From contig JAOTOL010001569.1 of assembly GCA_034440575.1 (NCBI GenBank), positions 849,001 to 913,000 on the forward strand: DNA of 64,000 bases, in the 5' to 3' direction. The notes under the pieces are model-generated. The model was given only the letters and a program-made list of their open reading frames with translations. It searched no databases and had not been told where the DNA came from. The translations under genes and the position numbers were made by a program. Position 1 is the first letter of the stretch, and each line of letters opens with the position of its first letter. Below, in pieces: positions 47,401 to 55,669 of the stretch. This DNA is from Imbricaverruca yamaguchii. Taxonomy: Eukaryota; Arthropoda; Thecostraca; Neoverrucidae.

Positions 47401-50400
47401 GAGCGGATGTCGTGTAACGCAGCAGCAGACTGGAATGTGGGCTGCCGGCCCTGAGTGGGTGCTGTGTAACGCCGCAGCAGACTGGAATGTGGGGTGCCCT
47501 GAGCGGGTGCTGTGTGTTGATGTGGTGACGCCGCAGCAGACTGGAACGTGGGGTGCCCTGAGCGGGTGCTGTGTGTTGATGTGGTAACGCCGCAGCAGTC
47601 ACGAATGTGGGGTGCCCTGAGCGGGTGCTGTGTGTTGATGTGGTGACGCCGCAGCAGACTGGAATGTGGGGTGCCCTGAGCGGGTGCTGTGTGTTGATGT
47701 GGTGACGCCGCAGCAGACTGGAATGTGGGGTGCCCTGAGCGGGTGCTGTGTGTTGATGTGGTGACGCCGCAGCAGACTGGAATGTGGGGTGCCCTGAGCG
47801 GGTGCTGTGTGTTGATGTGGTGACGCCGCAGCAGACTGGAATGTGGGGTGCCCTGAGCGGGTGCTGTGTGTTGATGTGGTGACGCCGCAGCAGACTGGAA
47901 TGTGGGGTGCCCTGAGCGGGTGCTGTGTGTTGATGTGGTGACGCCGCAGCAGACTGGAATGTGGGGTGCCCTGAGCGGGTGCTGTGTGTTGATGTGGTGA
48001 CGCCGCAGCAGACTGGAATGTCTGCAGCCAGGCACAATGGAGTGCCCCGGGGCGGCCCACGCTTCGCCACACCGCTGACTCACAGAGCAGCACGGCCGGC
48101 CTCCCGTGCCAGGGTGGGACACTGGTGGGCGCCAGGATGGGTCACTGGTGGGTGCCAGAATGGGTCACTGGTGGGCGCCAGGGTGGGACACTGGTGGGCG
48201 CCAGGATGGGTCACTGGTGGGTGCCAGAATGGGTCACTGGTGGGCGCCAGAACTGGACACTGGTGGGCGCTAGAATGGGACACTGGTGGGCGCCAGAACG
48301 GAAAAATGGTGGGCGCCAGATCGGGAAAATGGTGGGCCAAATACTGATAGAATGGTGGTTTCATTTGCTGTTTACTTCAGTTATCTGTAATTGAAGTGTG
48401 AGTCTAGGATCGGAGGGAGGGGTACCGTACGACCATGACTCTCACTTTCTGGGAACATTAACCAGTCATGTGGGCGATACATGAAAAAAATCGCCAGGCG
48501 ACTTGGCTCCTCCGAATTTTCGACCTTCGTCACTCTATCGGGTAGCGTTTTTGGGTGGTCGTGGGTCCGACAGGGTTGACGGTGCTCGGTTGGCGCCGTT
48601 CCTGGACTGGTTGGGGAGTTGTGGGGGGTCTCTGCGGTGTCCGTCTGTGCTGAGCCGATGGCCCGTCTCCCAAGTGTTCGGCCTTGGCGGCCACGGCCGC
48701 GCTGCCGCGTGGCGTCAGGTACGGCCGTCTCGACATCCTCGGCGCGTGACGTAGCCGCAGCGATGATGTCATCGTTTCTCTGAAGGCCCAGCCGCCAGAT
48801 ATAACCGTCGGTTTGATTTTGCGAACTGTTTGTGTGGGTCAGGTTCGATCACGAGGTGGACTGATGTCTTCTTGCGGCCGCCGGTGCATTGGCCAATGGT
48901 GAGCTCAATGTGTGAAGTCCGCGTGGCCGCGTGGCCTCCGCTGTCAGTTCCACGGAGATGGTCGGCCTCTGCTGTGGGGGGGGGGGGGGCGCTGACTCAC
49001 GGCCAGCACGGCCAGACATTGATCGGGCTCGCCGGGTGGGGCGGGGCAGGGTGGAGTGTGGTGCAGTCGGTCGGGGCACGAGCCAACTGCGCCAACGCCC
49101 ACCGGCCTACGTGGTATTGGCTTTTCCGTCGGCAATGCCAGGCATGATATGACTTGTAGCTTGTGGATCCCGTCTGCCACATGGGCGCTGTATGACCAAC
49201 GCAGTCGATGCGCCCGAAAGCCCAAATAACCAACCAATCAACCGTCTGCCACACCATATTTTTGCAATGCAAAGATGCAGCATTACCGATAGTTATTTCT
49301 GATATTCCAAGTCCGGCGAGAAGTGAGTTTGGAAGTACTTATGCTGTGATGATAGTTATTTTCAGTATCGCATGTTGTTGTTAGCCATAATCGTGCCTTG
49401 GGGCCTGCCCCATCTCTTTGGCGGTCCCCATCTTAGTGGTAAACATTGTGTGTTTACCATTAAAATTATCGGGTTATCTATCCAGAAGTGCTCAACCATG
49501 GTACTTTGCGAAATTCCTGGATGCGTTCCTGCTGTTTACCCTGGCCCACCCACCCACTTTTTGAGACGTTCCTACGCCTGACCAGGCCATGAAAAGGCCA
49601 TGACAAGGCATATTGCAGGCGGATGACATGCAAATGTTTTGCTATCATCCGCCACTGCGTGTCGCATCATTTTCCCACACGTCGACGCATTGCAGGCGAA
49701 AATCGTGTGAATGTTATACGATCATCCGCCACTGCGCAACGCATTATGTTCCCACTCGTTGATGCGCGGGCTACCGAGCTCTCGAACAATAGAAAAGCTG
49801 CACGCAAAGAGCACGTACGCAATAGTATCATCTTGCCATCTGGCGACGAATATTCTTACCTGTGATTCAGCATTCAATCTCATGAGCGTGATACCTAGAC
49901 CTTAGTGCTGCCTAGCGCTAGCTATCTGAAGTGATGCTTCGAGAAAATTCTGGAGTTCTTGAATCCGTGGAGGTCGTGAGCTGTGGGGGCTATGAGCGCT
50001 GCGGACTTGTGGAGGTTATGAGCGCTTCGGAGTTGTGGAGGTTATGACCTGTGGAGGTTACGAGCGCTGCGATGTGTTGAATTTGTGGAGATTATGAGCT
50101 GTGAAGGTTATGATATGTTGTAATGTCAATGCAGCACACTGAACTTCACATTGTGGTATATATGCAATGAAGGCGTATCCCAGCCACGTAATTAACACAA
50201 ACACTCAAAGGGACATTCGCACGTACCAGGTGGCACAGCAGTTCCGCTCTTACGACGGTCGCATTGAATGCATATACGTTCTTATTTATTATTTAAGTAA
50301 TGTAATATTCTGTCGGTAATATTATATTCTGGGTTCTGTTGATTTGCTCGGAATTGAACCCTTTTCCTATGTCGGTGATCATTTTCTCCTTTTTATGCTA

Positions 50401-53400
50401 TTTTAGCCACATGTACTTCCTTGATTTCGTAAGAGGGTGTTCTTCCGAAGTGATGCCCCACGCCATGGGTGTATCTGCTTAGCTGTGTCGCGTGCCCCTG
50501 GGGCAGTGGCGGGCCACGTCTGGTGTTCCGACCGTCCGCCGCACCTGTCGCAGGCGTATCGGACCACGTCAAGTGTTTCCAATGCGACGGCGGCCTGCGC
50601 AACTGGGTGCCCGGCGACGAGCCGTGGACAGAGCACGCCCGCTGGTTCAGCCGCTGCGGCTTCGTGCGCCTGGTGAAGGGCGACGAGTTCATCCACAAGG
50701 TGCTGCGCGAGCACCCGCAGCACGCGGCACCGGCGGCGCCACCGCCTCCTGCCGACACCACCGCCGTCACACACTGCTCCTTCACCGACGACGAGGTCGA
50801 GGAGATGATGGAGAACGCCATCTGCAAGGTGGGTTGGCGGGGGTGTGGGGGGTGGGAGCGAGGGAGCGAGATAGTTGGGTGGGTGGGAAGTGGGATGCGC
50901 GTGCGGCGGTCGACGCGGTGTTGGATGTTTCTCTGCATCGAAGCAGGTGTCTATTTTTACTGCTGCACGATATGCCACTTTACAAGCTCTTTATTCTATC
51001 CAACCAATACATAAATTGCGTGGTTTTCACTGACACTTGCGCAGTCTTTGGGCAATGAAGTCTTCCAACCTAGATAACAGACTTGTCCAAAGCATTCTAC
51101 GTGTCGTTAAATTCTTAACTGGTATCGTCAAAATTATCGTATTCTCCTAGATACCCTGCCATGTTGAACCTGCTGGAAATAAAGCTGCCGATATAGACAC
51201 TAAGCACGCTATCAGTGATGTTTATGAAGTTCGTCTTCCTCTTAATAATAGGATAACTATATCCCTCCATACCATGTATACGATCAGAATGGCAACAAGC
51301 CTGGAAGTACAAACCTAGTGCGCTGAGGGTTATAGGGCCGAATCCAGATGTGACGGTCCTCACACCGGCTCTCGTGACGGGAGGAGGTGACGCTCTGCCG
51401 ATTGAGAATGGGGTATACCTTCGCGACATACAGCTACACGATACCGACCTGTATGCCCACGTTGTTCTCACCCGCTTACCGCGCATCGTGTTTTAGTAGG
51501 GTGTTTACTGTCGGAACCCACACGCCGCCAGATCGTAGGCCGGGTAAACACCGACACTGCGTGTGCTACTAAAGGATGACTCAGAGGTCGTATCGACTGG
51601 GGACATTCTACCTTCCTCCGACAATATATCGCCGCTCCTGACGATGATTAATTACTGACTACTACAGGAGCATGGCAGATTGTCTGTTAGCAGAGTTCTG
51701 GGCGCAAACTGACCTTCACGGTCGACACACCCACCCTTCAATTTATCGTCGTGAGTGAGCGCATGAGTGAATTTGCTGGCTGGCTGGCGAATGGCCGGAT
51801 GAGATTGTAAATTCCTGATGCAGGACGACCGGCAGCCTATCGATGTCCGTTTATCGCTTAGTCGATACGATATCTCACAAGTGCGGGGCGACAGCTTTGT
51901 GGTCCGGACAGAAGATCTAACGCCCCCCTGCCAGGTGACGGCCTTCAGCTCTGGAGTGTCTATCGCCCTTCAGGCCCGCCGGTCAGGGCAAGGTCCTGCA
52001 ATAACCGTCGTTGGCAGGTTTGTGCCCACGGCAGTCTGGGAAAGAACTCAGGATGCCCGCTGTATTGTGTTGTCCTGTGATCTTGCAGTACTAACGTTAC
52101 CGTGTCGTGCTGCCATGACGCGTTACTCTCTGTGTGCAGACTGCAGTGGATCTGGGAGTTGCGCGGGAGGCGGTGAAGAGGGTGTTGAAGCAGCGCCTCG
52201 AGTCGACTGGACTGCCGTTCACCGATCTGAGCTCTGTTCTGGCGCTGGCCATGGACCACACACAGGCCACCTACCAGTCGGCTGCCAGGTGAGATGGCGC
52301 CACAGTAGCTGCACCACGTGTGAGGCAGGGCACTGCGACGGGTGGTGCACCCGGAAGAGCTGGAGATAGTCTCCGTTGAGCTGATGTCAGTGTGTCTGAT
52401 AGTGTAGACGCCCCGTCGGCGTTTGTCTGATTGTGTGTACTCTCCGTGGGAAAAGTCCTGCAGCGTTTCAACACCAGATAGCGTGCGGTTATCGTCCTGT
52501 GGGGATGAGGTGACATCATTCGAGCTGGTGTGCTCAGTGCAAGTCACGATATCGTACTGAAGGTCAGTGGACCGTCGTCGCTGAAGCCCACTTGACATCG
52601 TGCCGCGTGCGGCCAATCTGATGCTGGCGACCCTGAGCTGGTCTGGTTACCCATTCCACCTGGTCACCCGTACCATCTCTGGCCCCTGTCAGACTTGGGG
52701 TTGTCTGGCCACCTATACAATCTCTGGCCCCTGTCAGCCCTGGAGTTGTCTGGCTACCAGTACCATCTATGGGTCCTGTCAGCCCTGAGCGGGTCTGGTC
52801 TGGTGGCTTTGTCTGGAATGGTCTGGTCACCCATACCACCCCAGGCTCCTGCCAACCCTGAGGCGGCGTGCTGGCATTGTCGTGGGGGTGGGGGAGGGTC
52901 TGGCCACTCCCACCACCTCCCGCTGGTGGCGGGTCTGGCTACTCCCACCACCTTCCGCTGGTGGCGGGTCTGGCTACTCCCACCACCTCCCGCTGGTGGC
53001 GGGTTTGGCTACTCCCATCACCTTCGGCTGGTGGCGGGTCTGGCTACTCCCACCACCTCCCGCTGGTGGCGGGTCTGGCTACTCCCACCACCTCCGGCTG
53101 GTGGCGGGTCTGGCTACTCCCACCACCTCCGGCTGGCGGCGACCCTGAGCTGGTCTGCTGGCTCCGTCCTGCGTGGCTGGTTACTCCCACCACCTCCGGC
53201 TCGTGAGTGGTCCGGTTACTCTGACCACCACCGACCCCTGGCGGCCTGGGGTGGAGATGCCAGAAAGCTGAGCTGCACGCAATCGAGTCACGCCTCGGCG
53301 ATTGGGCGCCGCGCCTCCGTAGGTCCAGAGAAGAGAAGGCAACCCTTTGCAGAATACGCATCGAGCACACATACGCCACCACTCTGCGCATTCGTTTCTC

Positions 53401-55638
53401 CACACCATTCCATTCATTTCTAGAGTGTGAGAGGCCGCAGTGTCCCCGCTGTTGAGGGCCTTGACAGTGCGCCACTTGTTCACGTGCCGGCACCTGGCAC
53501 AGAAGTTCATGTTGCTTTACGGAGGTGACGCGGGGTGTTTGACACGCAGACATCCTGGGGAATAATTTGAAGCTGGTACTCTGGACACGTATCGTTGCTT
53601 GTCCACGATGCGATTTCAGGTTGCGTACACCAATACAATGGTACCATCTGACAGTGAAGTACTAAAATTACCCAAGAATTATGGGCACTAATGATAATGC
53701 GACTTGCTGAAGCGCGTCCTTACACCGAAATAAATACAGCAATAGCTGATCCGCTGGCTCTATCCGGACCTGGCCACTCTCCCCACACACCTTAAAAAGT
53801 GGCATGCTCGGCATTACTGCTTGTTGCTCTGACGCTTATTTGCCTTGCTCCATAGTCCATATCTAGCTGAGATGGTAGGGAAGTGGAAGTAAGACCAATT
53901 GGAATATAGGATTTCGGAAGAACTCACCTGAAGAAATTAGTCGAAGTCTGGCCAACCTTAAATCAATGGTGTGAACACAATGTTTGATATGAAATTGCTT
54001 GATTCTTCGATGTTTTCAGTGCCGTAGCAGGAAACAATTAGTGAAGAATGGCGTGATATAGGGCGGTAGGAGGGGAAAATTGTTCCGAGTTGGGTGCTAT
54101 TTCCGCCATAAAAAATCGTAGGTTATGATGCCTTGCTGTGGTCTGGCTGCCTCGAGCTAGTGACATTCGAATGGCCCCAGTACCTGTAGCCTCGGCACCC
54201 TTGATGACGCCTGCCTATGTATTGTATTGGTCTCCAGAGGGGCGAGGCCCATCTACTCGGTACTCTTGTCTCCCTGGTGTATGTGTGTATTGTCAGCTCG
54301 CAGGGGGCGCGGTCAGCCGCTCGGTACCCTCGGGGACGCTGTTGTGTATGTGTCTGTTGTCAGCTCGCATGAGGCGGGTTCAGCCGCTCGGTACCCTCGG
54401 TGACGCTGTTGTGTATGTGTGTGTTGTCACCTCGCATGAGGCGGGGTCAGCCGCTCGGTACCCTCGGTGACGCTGTTGTGTATGTGTGTGTTGTCACCTC
54501 GCATGAGGCGGGGTCAGCCGCTCGGTACCCTCGGTGACGCTGTTGTGTATGTGTCTGTTGTCAGCTCGCAGCGGGCCAGCCGCTCGGTACCCTCGGTGAC
54601 GCTGTTGTGTATGTGTGTGTTGTCACCTCGCATGAGGCGGGGTCAGCCGCTCGGTACCCTCGGTGACGCTGTTGTGTATGTGTGTGTTGTCAGCTCGCAT
54701 GAGGCGGGGCCCAACCACGTGCGCGCGGGCTCCACCCTGTCGGCAGCGTCCAGTGGCGCTGACTCGGGCGTGGAGGACGCACGCAGTCAGGACAGCGGCA
54801 TGGACGTCCGACCTGACCGGTAGGTGGCACCACCAGGCGACTAGTGGACGGCGGTGCCGACGCCTGGCTCGCGGGTGCCGGTCGTGATGGGTCTGCGGCA
54901 TCGTGTTCCCCGTGTGGCTCGGCTTATAAGGCAGCCTCACTGCCTCACTGTGTTGCCAGAGCTCGGTAGGGGCAGTCTGTATTCGACGCCTGACCTGGGT
55001 TTGTTGGGTACCCCATGTTTCGTGTGTAACCTGGGCTTGGTGGGTTTGTTCCGATTGTGGCCTCGGTTCATGGGTAACCCCTGGTCTATGTTTGGCCTTT
55101 GTTCCATGCGTCGAATTTTGTTTTGTTTGTTAGGTGGGGTCCCATTTGATCTGTGAGCAGGGGTGGGGTTCCTGCATGCCATGCTATGCGCCTTAAAGCC
55201 CTAATAACTAACTGCTTGCCGTTGGGAATCGATGAATATCAATCATTGACTGGAACATGTATGTGTATCTACAACTGATTGTGTGTGTCCTCAACTTCCG
55301 TAGTGGTTCCTTATCTTGTTAGATGTTGGTGAAATTCCTGCAGGCGCTTAAAGAGTTGACCATTTAAAAGCATTTGATGTTTTTTGTTTTCGAAATTTGT
55401 CTTTCTTCCTCCCACCATTAAGAACCTTCATATTGTTGCCCACTAACAGAATACCATCGCAATACTTGCAGGATTTAGGTTCGCGCTGTTGGTGCGCTAC
55501 GAGTGCCATGTGGCCCTTGTCACGGGCACGTGTGTGACCTGCATTGCTGACCCACAGCGCCGTCACGCCGACCGACGTGGCCATGACCAGCCAGATAAGT
55601 ATAGAGTCGTCCCAGTCGACCCTGACTAACAGCAGCGG

Positions 55639-55669
<31 letters not shown>

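Larger units (their letters stand above)
43948..50553 (+). other. IAP intron 2 (6.6 kb)
   Basis: GT at 43948, AG at 50552-50553 (cctgtcgcag). Contains TA, ggctgt, 59-bp, 23-bp and 24-bp arrays and two LINE-tail insertions. No other gene recognised. Confidence 0.8.
52289..54693 (+). other. IAP intron 4 (2.4 kb)
   Basis: GT at 52289, AG at 54692-54693. Contains two minisatellites, a LINE fragment and the 67-bp array that runs up to and into the acceptor of exon 5. Confidence 0.8.

Noticed and set aside
47306..48122. Minus-strand frames of 254 codons
   Set aside because: Read-through of the 59-bp satellite in several frames.
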